Shown here in pieces: positions 23,968 through 32,612 of a stretch of DNA of 64,000 bases (positions within the stretch are counted from its first letter, which is position 1; every line of letters starts with the position of its first letter). The stretch comes from Flavobacterium sp. ov086. Lineage in GTDB: Bacteria; Bacteroidota; Bacteroidia; Flavobacteriales; Flavobacteriaceae. Made by a program: the position numbers and the translations under genes. The stretch lies in contig NZ_FZNL01000007.1 of the NCBI RefSeq assembly GCF_900187965.1, positions 1 through 64,000 of the forward strand. Direction: 5' to 3'. The notes under the pieces are model-generated. The model was not told the origin of the DNA. It saw only the letters and a program-made list of their open reading frames with translations, and made no database searches.

Positions 23968-26844
23968 ATGAAAACAATTTACAAGGCAATTTTTATTTTT
24001 TCGGTTGCACTTTTTGCGCAGAACATGACGGCGCAAAAAGCTACAATAAGCGGAACCGTTACCGACTCACAATCTCCATTGCCGGGAGCAACTATTATAT
24101 TATCTAATAATCAAAAAGCAACAACTGATTTCAGTGGTTATTTTACAATTCAGGATGTTAGATCTGGTAGTTTAGAATTACAAATCGCATATATAGGATA
24201 TGAAACAAAAAATATAAAGATTGAAGTAAAAGACAATCAACAAGTTCGTTTAGGAATCATTCGTTTAGAAACCAATTCAAAAGAATTAAGCGAAGTTGTG
24301 GTAAGCGGAATGAGCCAAAGAAATAGTGAAGCAAGAGCGCTGAACATGCAAAAGAAATCAATGAGCATTGTAAATGTAATTGCTGCTGACGGAATAGGAA
24401 AACTTCCGGATCGTAATGCTGCCGAAACCGTTCAGCGTATGCCGGGAGTTTCAATCGAAAGAGATCAGGGCGAGGGACGTTTCGTTTCGGTGAGAGGTTT
24501 ACCACCATTTTGGTCATCGACTACAATCAACGGAAACAGAATCCCAACTGCCGAAGAAGAAACCACTTCGAGAGCCACGGCATTTGACTTTTTTCCGTCA
24601 GATCTTATTGCTTATGTTGAAGCTACAAAAGCGCTTACGCCAGATATGGATGGTGATGCAATTGGTGGTAGCGTGAATTTTACAACGCAGACTGCTCCAA
24701 CAAAAAGAACGATTAAAGCAAGTATTTTTAGCGGATACAATCAAAAATCAGATAAAGGAATTTACAGCGGATCAATTACTATTGGTGACAAAAGTAAAAA
24801 CGGAAAATTTGGATACATTATTAATGGTACATATTGGGACAGAAACTGGGCAACAGATAATTACGAAGCCAGAAGAAATGGTGATCAGGGAGTTTACAGA
24901 TTAGAATTAAGAGATTATACGGGAGTTAGAAAAACAACGGGTTTAAACGGTGCAATGGAATTTAATCCTTCTTCGAGAGATAAAATTTTCCTGAAAGCAA
25001 CTTACGGCGGACTTTCGGATACTGAAACGCATTACAAACACAGAATCAGATTTGACAAATTCAACAGTACTACAAATGCTTTAACAGTTGAACAACAGGA
25101 TATTCACAACGAATTGATGACACAATTTATTGGTATTGATTTGGGGGGAAAACATCAATTGGCAAACGGAAATTTAGATTGGAGTCTGGCTTCATACAGA
25201 AATCAGTTTAAATACGGAAACATTCCGAATGCAGAAGACAACAGTTATTTTTTAATCCAGTTTAACCAAACCGGAGTTGGCGTTAAACCGGAATATTTAA
25301 ACACGGTTCCTGTTGCAAATGGCGGAGCTGGCGGACCAAGAGCATATTGGGCTGCTGATGGCGGAATGCTTGACCCTAATAACCCGAAATCAATATTTGA
25401 TTTTTATTCAGATCCAAATTTCAAAACAGATCCAACAAAAATGAAGTTTTCTACATTGGAACTTTATAAAATAAGCATTGTAGAAAGAGACAATATTATT
25501 GCAGCGGTAAACTATGAGCACAATTTTAATGAAAGTCTAAAAATGAAGTTTGGCGCAAAATTGACAGACAAAGATCGTATTGCGACTTTTAGAGACGAAT
25601 ATTACAATTGGGTAGGTTCTCCAACGCCTTATTTATCAAATTACGGTTCAGATTTAATCAATCAGCCGGGCGGAACTGATTATATGAGAAGAGAAACCGG
25701 AACGAATATAGGAAACACTTTTGGGCCTGTTTTATCCGGAAACGGAATGAATAATTTATTCAATACATCTCAGGCAAATTTAGTTTTGAATCCCGTAGAT
25801 TCTCAAATTCCTGAATTAGGAAAAGGTTTAGGAAGAAACTTTAATGTTGGCGAAACTACATCATCTGCCTATGCGATGGCAACCTATTCAATAACAGATA
25901 AATGGACCGTTTTAGGAGGGGTTAGAGTAACCAATACAATCACACAAGTTACGGGTAAAACGGTAGAAAACAATGTAGTTATTGATGCGGAAAACACAAA
26001 AACATATACATCAGTATTGCCAATGTTGCATATTAAATATACTCCTGTTGAGAATTTAAACCTTCGCTTTGCTACAACCAGAACATTTGCAAGACCAAAC
26101 TTTGGTGACATTTCTCCAGCCGGATCATTGAACACGATTGATGGCGAATATGCAGGTGGAAACCCGAATTTGAATCCAACATATTCCTGGAATTTTGATT
26201 TATTAGGAGAATATTTTCTGGATGAAGTAGGAGTAATCAACGCTGGAGTTTTCTACAAATCGATTACAGATCCAATTTTTGATGACACTTATCAAGGTAC
26301 CATAAACGGAATTCCGAATATCGAAATCAGTTCACCAACAAATGGCGGAAATGCATGGATTGGCGGAGTAGAATTTGGAATCACAAAAAGATTCAGCTTC
26401 TTACCGGGATTCCTTAAATATTTTGGAACACAGATCAATGCAACTTTCATGAATTCTGAAATGACTTTGGGGCAAAACACCAATAATCCAAACGGAAGAA
26501 AAGTATCAACTCCTTATCAGGCAAAAGAATTATACAACTTACAATTGTTTTATGAGACAGGTAAACTTAACGTGAGAGCAGCATTTAACCATAAAGGAGC
26601 TTATGCAATAAGTTTTGACGCCAATGCCAAGAATACAGACATGAATGATATTTATTACGGTAAATACAACTCACTTGATTTCTCGGCTTCTTATAAAGTA
26701 GGTGATCATTTTACAATCTTCAGTGATTTAAATAATGTTTTGAATGAGCCTTTGATGTATCATTTTGGAGAAACTCCAAATAGACCAAAACAGGTAGAAT
26801 ATTACGGAGCAAAATTCAATCTTGGTTTAAAATATAATTTATAG
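23968..26844 (+). CDS. TonB-dependent receptor heading a phosphonate-like uptake locus
   Basis: 958 residues. Signal peptide (ending MTAQ-KATISG), then a CarboxypepD_reg-like domain (about 24-105, ISGTVTDSQSPLPGATI). The plug has the CirA-type signature KLPDRNAAETVQRMPGVSIERDQGEGRFVSVRG, split here as KLPDRNAAETVQRMPGV and RDQGEGRFVSVRG. A beta-barrel ends in FNLGLKYNL. It imports a ligand across the outer membrane using TonB energy. There is no SusD partner. The genes behind it (MFS, FAD oxidoreductase, phosphonatase-like HAD, alkaline-phosphatase family lipoprotein) suggest a phosphonate or phosphoester ligand; that is inference. Confidence 0.93.
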   Translation: MKTIYKAIFIFSVALFAQNMTAQKATISGTVTDSQSPLPGATIILSNNQKATTDFSGYFTIQDVRSGSLELQIAYIGYETKNIKIEVKDNQQVRLGIIRLETNSKELSEVVVSGMSQRNSEARALNMQKKSMSIVNVIAADGIGKLPDRNAAETVQRMPGVSIERDQGEGRFVSVRGLPPFWSSTTINGNRIPTAEEETTSRATAFDFFPSDLIAYVEATKALTPDMDGDAIGGSVNFTTQTAPTKRTIKASIFSGYNQKSDKGIYSGSITIGDKSKNGKFGYIINGTYWDRNWATDNYEARRNGDQGVYRLELRDYTGVRKTTGLNGAMEFNPSSRDKIFLKATYGGLSDTETHYKHRIRFDKFNSTTNALTVEQQDIHNELMTQFIGIDLGGKHQLANGNLDWSLASYRNQFKYGNIPNAEDNSYFLIQFNQTGVGVKPEYLNTVPVANGGAGGPRAYWAADGGMLDPNNPKSIFDFYSDPNFKTDPTKMKFSTLELYKISIVERDNIIAAVNYEHNFNESLKMKFGAKLTDKDRIATFRDEYYNWVGSPTPYLSNYGSDLINQPGGTDYMRRETGTNIGNTFGPVLSGNGMNNLFNTSQANLVLNPVDSQIPELGKGLGRNFNVGETTSSAYAMATYSITDKWTVLGGVRVTNTITQVTGKTVENNVVIDAENTKTYTSVLPMLHIKYTPVENLNLRFATTRTFARPNFGDISPAGSLNTIDGEYAGGNPNLNPTYSWNFDLLGEYFLDEVGVINAGVFYKSITDPIFDDTYQGTINGIPNIEISSPTNGGNAWIGGVEFGITKRFSFLPGFLKYFGTQINATFMNSEMTLGQNTNNPNGRKVSTPYQAKELYNLQLFYETGKLNVRAAFNHKGAYAISFDANAKNTDMNDIYYGKYNSLDFSASYKVGDHFTIFSDLNNVLNEPLMYHFGETPNRPKQVEYYGAKFNLGLKYNL

Positions 26845-26857
26845 ACAACTATAAGTT

Positions 26858-26928
26858 AACTCGTTGGATGTTGGGAGATTTTATTTTTACAGTTTATTTT
26901 TTTTGAATCAACTACATCCAGCGAGTTT
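26858..26928 (+). repeat. Intercistronic hairpin, TonB receptor/MFS junction
   Basis: AACTCGTTGGATGT pairs with ACATCCAGCGAGTT (13 Watson-Crick pairs and one G-U) around a 42-base AT-rich loop. It starts 14 bp after the receptor stop codon. It could act as an attenuator or an mRNA end. Confidence 0.65.
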
Positions 26929-26997
26929 CTAAAAAACTATAGAGAAACACACATTAAAACTTTACAACCATCTATTACCTTAAATATTTAAGAACTA

Positions 26998-28278
26998 ATG
27001 TCTAAAAAAGCATCTAATTTCAGGTTTATATTAAAAACATCCATTGCGGCATTTGGTACTTATTTTTGTATGTATGCTTTCCGTAAACCCTTTACGGTAG
27101 CCACATTTGACCATATGGCTTTCTGGGGAATTGACTATAAAATCTTGTTGATTCTGGCTCAGGTTTTAGGATATACACTTTCTAAATTTTTAGGAATTAA
27201 AATAATATCGGAGCTAAAATCGGCTAAGAGAATTTTATATTTAATCAGTTTTATAGCCATTTCAGAATTGGCTTTACTAGGATTTGCATTAGTTCCGGCG
27301 CCTTACAATATTTTGTTTTTATTCATAAACGGATTGCCTTTAGGAATGATCTGGGGAATCGTTTTCTCTTATATCGAAGGAAGAAAAACCACCGAATTAT
27401 TAGGCGTTATTCTCTGTTCGAGTTTTATAGTTTCCTCCGGAGCGGCAAAATCTGTGGGAATATTTGTCTTGACGGTTTTGGGATGCAATGAGTTTTGGAT
27501 GCCTTTTGTTTCGGGATTAATTTTTATAATTCCGTTAATTGTATTTTCATTGTTTTTGGAGAAAATCCCAAATCCTGATAGCGAAGATTTAGCTTTAAGG
27601 TCAAAACGAAAACCACTGAGCAAAAAAGAACGCGCATCCTTATTTCAGCAATTTGCATTTCCGTTAACGGCAATAATTATATTCTACGCCATGCTAACGG
27701 CAATGAGAGAATTCAGGGATAATTTTGCCAGAGAATTGTGGGATACTTTGGGATATAAAGAAAGTATTTCGATTTATATGTATTCAGAAATTCCAATTGC
27801 GATCTCGGTTCTTGTTATTCTAGGATTTTTAGGAAGCATGAAAAACAACTACAAAGCCTTCAAAAATTATCATTTAGTCTTGTTTTTAGGTTCATTACTT
27901 GTAGGTGTAACAACGTTCATGTTTCAAAAGCATTTAATGTCACCACTTCCGTGGATGATAATCTCAGGATTTGGAATGTATGTTTGTTATATTCCGTTTA
28001 ACGGTTTGTTTTTTGACCGAATGATTGCGACTTATAAAATAGACGGAAACACAGGATTTTTAATCTACATAGCTGATGCTTTTGGATATTTAGGAAGCGT
28101 TTTGGTTTTGTTTTTCAAAAACTTTGGAGACAAGAATATTTCCCTATTAAGCTTTTTTACCACTTGTATTTATCTGTTATCCTTTGTTGGGATAATCACC
28201 ACGATAATGTCTTTTAATTATTTTAAAAGGAAATTCAAAAAAACATCAAAAATTACTACAACGCCATTGTACACTTGA
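26998..28278 (+). CDS. MFS transporter, DUF5690/organophosphate-type
   Basis: 426 residues, about 12 membrane helices. The opening RFILKTSIAAFGTYFCMYAFRKPF has the Y-x-MYAFRKPF pattern of the DUF5690 family and recalls the organophosphate:phosphate antiporters (UhpC/GlpT), where FRK-like residues line the phosphate site. Other conserved points are GLPLGMIWGIVFSYIEGRKTTE (residues about 113-134) and the TAMREFRDNFARELW loop. Probably it imports the phosphorus-containing ligand, or a product of it, through the inner membrane. It is third-party evidence for the phosphonate reading that such a transporter sits between the receptor and the catabolic genes. Confidence 0.85.
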   Translation: MSKKASNFRFILKTSIAAFGTYFCMYAFRKPFTVATFDHMAFWGIDYKILLILAQVLGYTLSKFLGIKIISELKSAKRILYLISFIAISELALLGFALVPAPYNILFLFINGLPLGMIWGIVFSYIEGRKTTELLGVILCSSFIVSSGAAKSVGIFVLTVLGCNEFWMPFVSGLIFIIPLIVFSLFLEKIPNPDSEDLALRSKRKPLSKKERASLFQQFAFPLTAIIIFYAMLTAMREFRDNFARELWDTLGYKESISIYMYSEIPIAISVLVILGFLGSMKNNYKAFKNYHLVLFLGSLLVGVTTFMFQKHLMSPLPWMIISGFGMYVCYIPFNGLFFDRMIATYKIDGNTGFLIYIADAFGYLGSVLVLFFKNFGDKNISLLSFFTTCIYLLSFVGIITTIMSFNYFKRKFKKTSKITTTPLYT

Positions 28279-28360
28279 AATAAAGAAAAGGAATAGAATA
28301 AAATAAAAAATAAATATGACTATCCACGACGAATACCAAGCCAAAATAATATAAAAAAAG

Positions 28361-28501
28361 TTTGCCACGAATTTCTCAAATTAACCCGAATTATTTTAAT
28401 TGTACAGATTAAAAATCTGCATAAATCGGTGCAATTTATAGCTGGTTTTTTAAGTATTTTCAAAATAAAAATTAGAGAAAATTAGAGAAATTCGTGGCAA
28501 A
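28361..28501. repeat. Intercistronic inverted repeat, MFS/FAD junction (CCACGAATT family)
   Basis: TTTGCCACGAATTTCTC at 28361-28377 and GAGAAATTCGTGGCAAA at 28485-28501 are perfect 17-bp inverted arms. The interior contains further GAATT/AATT and GCAGAT-like words. Confidence 0.8.
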
Positions 28502-28565
28502 AAAAACAAATTTGGTACTCTTTGCGGATTGTCATAAAAACACAAATTACACAAAACACAAACAC

Positions 28566-29723
28566 ATGAAAGAGAAATATGATTTATTAATCGTTGGGTC
28601 AGGAGTTTTAGGTACATTTCATGCCTATCACGCTTTACAAAAAGGATTGTCAGTTGCCATTTTAGAAAAAAACAGCAAACCCGAAGGTGCAACAGTTAGA
28701 AATTTTGGACAGGTTGTACCATCAGGAATGGACAGAAAATGGCAAAACTTCGGAAAAGAAAGTTTAAATATTTACAAAGATATCCAGTCGCAGTTTGATA
28801 TTAGTATTCGTCAAAACGGAACGGTTTATTTGGCTTCAAACGAAGAAGAAATGCAATTGATTGAAGAGTTGCACCAAATAAATATCTCGAATGATTACGA
28901 ATCAAATTTGCTGACAAAAGAACAATGTCTGGCAAAATACGCCGGATTACGCTCTGATTATTGTACAGGAGGATTGTTTTTTCCGCAAGAAGTTACGGTT
29001 GAACCTTCGACTATGATTCATAAGTTACATCAATATATGACCGCCAATTTAGGTGTTGATTTATTTATGAATACAACTGTTTTAAATACTGAAAACAGAA
29101 ATGAGGAAGTAGTAGCAACAACTTCAGCCGGACTAGAATACAAAGCTTCGAAAATGATTATTTGCAACGGAAGCGATTTCAAAATACTATATCCGGAGAT
29201 TTATAATAATAGCGATTTAGTTGTTTCTAAACTTCAGATGTTACAAACAAAACCTCAAAATAATTACAAATTAGACGGTTCTATTCTAACGGGTTTAACC
29301 ATTAGAAGATATGAATCTTTTGAAGAATGCAAATCGTATGCAGCAATTAAAGCCAAAGAAAATCCGGATAGTTTTGAGAAAAAATACGGTGTTCATATCT
29401 TATTCAAACAGGCTTTGGATGGATCTGTAATTCTTGGAGATTCACACGAATACGCGCCTGCAAAAGATATAGATTCTCTGGGATTTGATTTGAATATGGA
29501 TATCGATAATTTCATGATTGAAGAAGCCAAAAAGATAATCGATTTGCCAACCTACGAAATACAGAACAGATGGTTCGGAATGTATTCGCAATGTAAAAAC
29601 AAAGATATTTTTGAACATACAATTGGCGAAAACATTCATATCATAACGGGAATTGGAGGTAAAGGAATGACCGGAAGCGCAGGATTTGCAAAACATAATA
29701 TCGATAAAATTTTTAATGCTTAA
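28566..29723 (+). CDS. FAD-dependent oxidoreductase, TIGR03364-like
   Basis: 385 residues. Rossmann FAD motif at the N-terminus (LLIVGSGVLGTFHAYHALQ), the DAO-type ADP-ribose strand end (VAILEKN), then EGATVRNFGQVVPSG, characteristic of the TIGR03364 group, and a C-terminal GIGGKGMTGSAGFA flavin loop. TIGR03364 members are found beside phosphonatase-like hydrolases. Related flavoenzymes oxidise 2-aminoethylphosphonate or its N-methyl derivatives to phosphonoacetaldehyde. The start at 28566 is chosen because the longer frame would begin with a GTG at 28494 inside the palindromic repeat. Confidence 0.85.
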   Translation: MKEKYDLLIVGSGVLGTFHAYHALQKGLSVAILEKNSKPEGATVRNFGQVVPSGMDRKWQNFGKESLNIYKDIQSQFDISIRQNGTVYLASNEEEMQLIEELHQINISNDYESNLLTKEQCLAKYAGLRSDYCTGGLFFPQEVTVEPSTMIHKLHQYMTANLGVDLFMNTTVLNTENRNEEVVATTSAGLEYKASKMIICNGSDFKILYPEIYNNSDLVVSKLQMLQTKPQNNYKLDGSILTGLTIRRYESFEECKSYAAIKAKENPDSFEKKYGVHILFKQALDGSVILGDSHEYAPAKDIDSLGFDLNMDIDNFMIEEAKKIIDLPTYEIQNRWFGMYSQCKNKDIFEHTIGENIHIITGIGGKGMTGSAGFAKHNIDKIFNA

Positions 29724-29740
29724 GCTAAAAAAATATTGAA

Positions 29741-29800
29741 CCATTAAGAGATTAAGAAAAATTAAGTGCTACTTCTTAATATAACTTAATCTCTTAATGG
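29741..29800. repeat. Intercistronic inverted repeat, FAD/HAD junction (ATTAAG family)
   Basis: CCATTAAGAGATTAAG and CTTAATCTCTTAATGG are perfect 16-bp arms within a 60-bp hairpin. The interior repeats the word ATTAAG/CTTAAT. Confidence 0.8.
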
Positions 29801-29822
29801 TAAAAAAACAAATACACACAAA

Positions 29823-30503
29823 ATGAAAATCAATGAAATTGAAATGGTCGTTTTTGATATGGCCGGAACAACCATAAACGAACAAAATATAGTTTATAAA
29901 TCTTTACATAAATCCATCAATAAATTCGGAATAGATGTTTCTCTTGAATTAGTGCTTTCCTTGGGAGCAGGCAAAGAAAAACATCAGGCGATAAAAGATA
30001 TTTTGAAACACATCAATATTACAGATTCCAATAAATCTCAGGAGATATTCGAATATTTCAAAGAAACATTAGACGAGGAATATCTTATGGCTAAAGTTTT
30101 ACCAATAGAAGGAATTGAAAATGTACTTCAAAACCTGAAAAAAGACGGTGTAAAAGTAGTTTTAAATACAGGCTACAGTAGTCATGTTGCCAACACTTTA
30201 TTGGAAAAATTAGAGTGGAAAAAAGACAATCAATACGATGCTTTAATCACAGCTGATGATGTAGAATTGGGACGTCCGTTTCCGGATATGATCCACAAAG
30301 CAATGCAATTATTCGGAATCAAAGACGCTTCAAAAGTATTGAAAGCAGGAGACTCTGCAATTGATATTGAAGAAGGAAAAAATGCTCAATGTGGTATTAC
30401 AGTTGGCGTTCTTTCAGGAGCGCAAACAAGGTCCCAACTTGAAGAGGCAAAACCAGATTATATTCTGGATTCACTTGCATCATTATATAGTATTGAGAAT
30501 TAA
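29823..30503 (+). CDS. Phosphonatase-like HAD hydrolase
   Basis: 226 residues. HAD motif I is VVFDMAGTT (Asp12 nucleophile and the AGTT signature shared with phosphonoacetaldehyde hydrolase PhnX). Motif II is VLNTGYSS, motif III is Lys339-type K in LKAGDSAIDIEEG with the GDS-D acidic pair, and the cap-domain segment is LSLGAGKEKH. By eye, Lys51 in GAGKEKH lines up with the Schiff-base lysine of PhnX (MGLLK-DH). The ADDVELGRPFPDM stretch is also PhnX-like. Predicted reaction: C-P bond cleavage of phosphonoacetaldehyde or a close analogue, acting after the upstream FAD oxidoreductase. Best match is the TIGR03351 group. Confidence 0.87.
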   Translation: MKINEIEMVVFDMAGTTINEQNIVYKSLHKSINKFGIDVSLELVLSLGAGKEKHQAIKDILKHINITDSNKSQEIFEYFKETLDEEYLMAKVLPIEGIENVLQNLKKDGVKVVLNTGYSSHVANTLLEKLEWKKDNQYDALITADDVELGRPFPDMIHKAMQLFGIKDASKVLKAGDSAIDIEEGKNAQCGITVGVLSGAQTRSQLEEAKPDYILDSLASLYSIEN

Positions 30504-30512
30504 TTTTTTTTC

Positions 30513-30570
30513 GCCACGAATTTCACGAATCAACACGAATTAATTAGTGAAAATTAGTGCAATTCGTGGC
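30513..30570. repeat. Intercistronic inverted repeat, HAD/phosphatase junction (CCACGAATT family)
   Basis: GCCACGAATT and AATTCGTGGC are perfect 10-bp ends of a 58-bp imperfect palindrome. Inside, CACGAAT on the left faces ATTAGTG on the right in two further rounds. Same family as 28361-28501. Confidence 0.8.
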
Positions 30571-30694
30571 TAACATTTTTAATCTACGTTAAAGTTAAGC
30601 ACATAATAATAGACTAATTAGTTAAAATAAAATCCCTGCAGGAAATAGTTTTAAACAAGTAAATAAATAGTAATCAATAAAACAATTCAACCCA

Positions 30695-32374
30695 ATGAAA
30701 AAGATTTTTAGATTAAGTTACATTACAATTCTTGCAAGTGTACTTTTAGTCACTTCCTGTACCAATGAACCAACGCTTGCGAGTGATGAGAATTCAGCGA
30801 ATGCAAAAACTATTTTAAACACTGGTAAAGTTGCCGCAAGCGGAACTAAAAAACTGCTTATTATAGGTATCGACGGCTGTCGCGGAGATGCTTTAATGGG
30901 AGCCAATACGCCAAATGTTCACGGATTACTTCCTAATTCGGTTTACAGTTTAGATGCTTTAACCGAAGCGCCAACATGGAGCGGAAACGGCTGGTCGACA
31001 ATGCTTAGCGGTGTAACGCATTTAAAACACGGCGTTACAGACAATTCTTTTTCAAGTCCAAATTTTGGAACTTATCCAAGTTTTTTAAAACGTCTTGAAA
31101 CGTATAATACGGCTTTAAGAACAATGTCAATCGTGCATTGGGCGCCAATCAATACTTATATTGTAGATGGTATTGATGTGGAGAAAACTTTAACGACAGA
31201 TTTAGCCGTTAAAAATGAAGTAGTTGCTGCATTGACAAACGACAATCCGGATGCTTTATTTTTGCATTTTGACGATGTAGATCACGCAGGTCACAGTTAT
31301 GGATTTTCGTTGAATGTACCACAATACAAATCTTCAATCGAAACTACAGACGGTTATATTGGTGAAATCTTAACGGCTTTAAAAAACAGACCTAATTATG
31401 CCAACGAGGATTGGTTGGTGATTGTGGCGCCGGATCATGGCGGAATCGTAACTGGCTCTACAGGTTCTCACGGAGGTTCATCTTATGAGGAAAGAAATAT
31501 TTTTACAATCTTCAATAATAAGAATTTCACTTCGACTAAAATCGAAAAACCGGTTGATCCTACAACATCGATTACAGGTAAATTTGCCAATTTTAATTCG
31601 AATAGTATTTATGCTTCGACAACTAATGCACTTTACAATTTTGGAAGTTCAAGTTTTACAGTAGAATGCAGAATAAAAACTTCTGGTTATTCAAGTGATC
31701 CATCAATAGTTTCTAATAAAAATTGGGTAAGTGGTAAAAATCGCGGATTTGTGATTTGTGCCAATACCGGAGGAACCTGGAAAGTAAATATTGGTGATAC
31801 ACAAAATCGCGTAGATATTTCGGGAGGTACAATCAATGACGGAAAATGGCATCATTTAACTATGGTCGTTGATCGTACTGCGAAGTTGGTTAAAACCTAT
31901 CAAGACGGTGCTTTTGTTGGCCAAGCAGCAATTGTGAGCTCTTTTGGTAGTTTAACTTCGGGATTGCCATTTGCTGTTGGACAAGACGGAACTTTGACGT
32001 ATGGCGCCAATGTAAACGGAAATATTGCTGAAGTTCGTGTTTGGAATAAAGCACTATCTGAAACTTCAATTTTCAATTATACCTGTTCATCGGTTACAAG
32101 TTCTCATCCTGATTACGCAAATCTTATTGGATATTGGAAAGGAGATAATGGTTTAGGAAACAGTTTTACAGATTCAAGCGCACAGCAAATCGCTCTTGCT
32201 TTTCCTAACACACCAACATGGACTACAAGTACAACAACTTTAAAATGCGGAACCGCAACCGGAGTAGTTCCTAAAATGGTAGATATCGCATATTCTTCAC
32301 TGCAATGGTTTGGCGTACCAATCAATTCTGGTTGGTCGCTGGACGGTCGCTCTTGGCTTCCTGCAGGAAATTAA
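30695..32374 (+). CDS. Alkaline-phosphatase-superfamily phosphodiesterase lipoprotein with nested LamG domain
   Basis: 559 residues. Lipobox Cys22 (LLVTSC). Metal and catalytic motifs of the nucleotide pyrophosphatase/phosphodiesterase type are GIDGCRGD (Asp60), the nucleophile region APTWSGNGWSTMLSG (Thr94 or Ser96), DDVDHAGH (Asp196, His200), APDHGG (Asp247, His248) and SHGG (His259). A LamG/concanavalin-like domain follows at about residues 295-510 (FTVECRIKTSG, DGKWHHLTMVVDR, IAEVRVWNKALSE). The last 40 residues (MVDIAYSSLQWFGVPI, WSLDG) look like the normal C-terminal end of the phosphatase domain, so LamG is inserted inside it. It probably releases phospho- or phosphono-groups from glycan- or lipid-bound substrates at the cell surface. 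Confidence 0.87.
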   Translation: MKKIFRLSYITILASVLLVTSCTNEPTLASDENSANAKTILNTGKVAASGTKKLLIIGIDGCRGDALMGANTPNVHGLLPNSVYSLDALTEAPTWSGNGWSTMLSGVTHLKHGVTDNSFSSPNFGTYPSFLKRLETYNTALRTMSIVHWAPINTYIVDGIDVEKTLTTDLAVKNEVVAALTNDNPDALFLHFDDVDHAGHSYGFSLNVPQYKSSIETTDGYIGEILTALKNRPNYANEDWLVIVAPDHGGIVTGSTGSHGGSSYEERNIFTIFNNKNFTSTKIEKPVDPTTSITGKFANFNSNSIYASTTNALYNFGSSSFTVECRIKTSGYSSDPSIVSNKNWVSGKNRGFVICANTGGTWKVNIGDTQNRVDISGGTINDGKWHHLTMVVDRTAKLVKTYQDGAFVGQAAIVSSFGSLTSGLPFAVGQDGTLTYGANVNGNIAEVRVWNKALSETSIFNYTCSSVTSSHPDYANLIGYWKGDNGLGNSFTDSSAQQIALAFPNTPTWTTSTTTLKCGTATGVVPKMVDIAYSSLQWFGVPINSGWSLDGRSWLPAGN

Positions 32375-32399
32375 AACGTTTGTGTTTTTTGTTTTTAAA

Positions 32400-32435
32400 A
32401 GGTTATCTCCATTTTTGGAGGTAGCCTTTTTATTG
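32400..32435 (+). terminator. Terminator of the phosphonate-like operon
   Basis: GGTTATCTCC and GGAGGTAGCC form a 10-bp stem (two non-Watson-Crick G-U type pairs) with a TTTTT-containing loop, followed by TTTTTATT, 25 bp after the phosphatase stop. Confidence 0.7.
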
Positions 32436-32437
32436 TT

Positions 32438-32593
32438 TAACCGCAAAGTGCGCCAAGGTTAAATTTTGTATTACGCACAGAAAACACATCCCGAAGCTTC
32501 GGGACGCAAAGCTAGATCAAGACAAAGCTTTGCGACCTTTGCGTTTGTCAACACATTTAGAGTAAAAAAAACTTTGCGCACTTTGCGGTTAAA
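32438..32593. repeat. Intergenic inverted repeat (GCAAAG family)
   Basis: TTTAACCGCAAAGTGCGC at the left faces GCGCACTTTGCGGTTAAA at the right as perfect 18-bp arms. The interior holds CCCGAAGCTTCGGG (perfect palindrome) and further GCAAAG/CTTTGC words. It lies between the convergent phosphatase and XRE genes. Confidence 0.8.
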
Positions 32594-32612
32594 AATTATG
32601 CAGTAAAATAAA

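Noticed and set aside
28494-28565. Longer reading of the FAD oxidoreductase starting at GTG 28494
   Set aside because: The GTG lies in the right arm of the palindromic repeat and the extra 24 residues do not resemble the family; the ATG at 28566 starts exactly at the FAD-binding strand.
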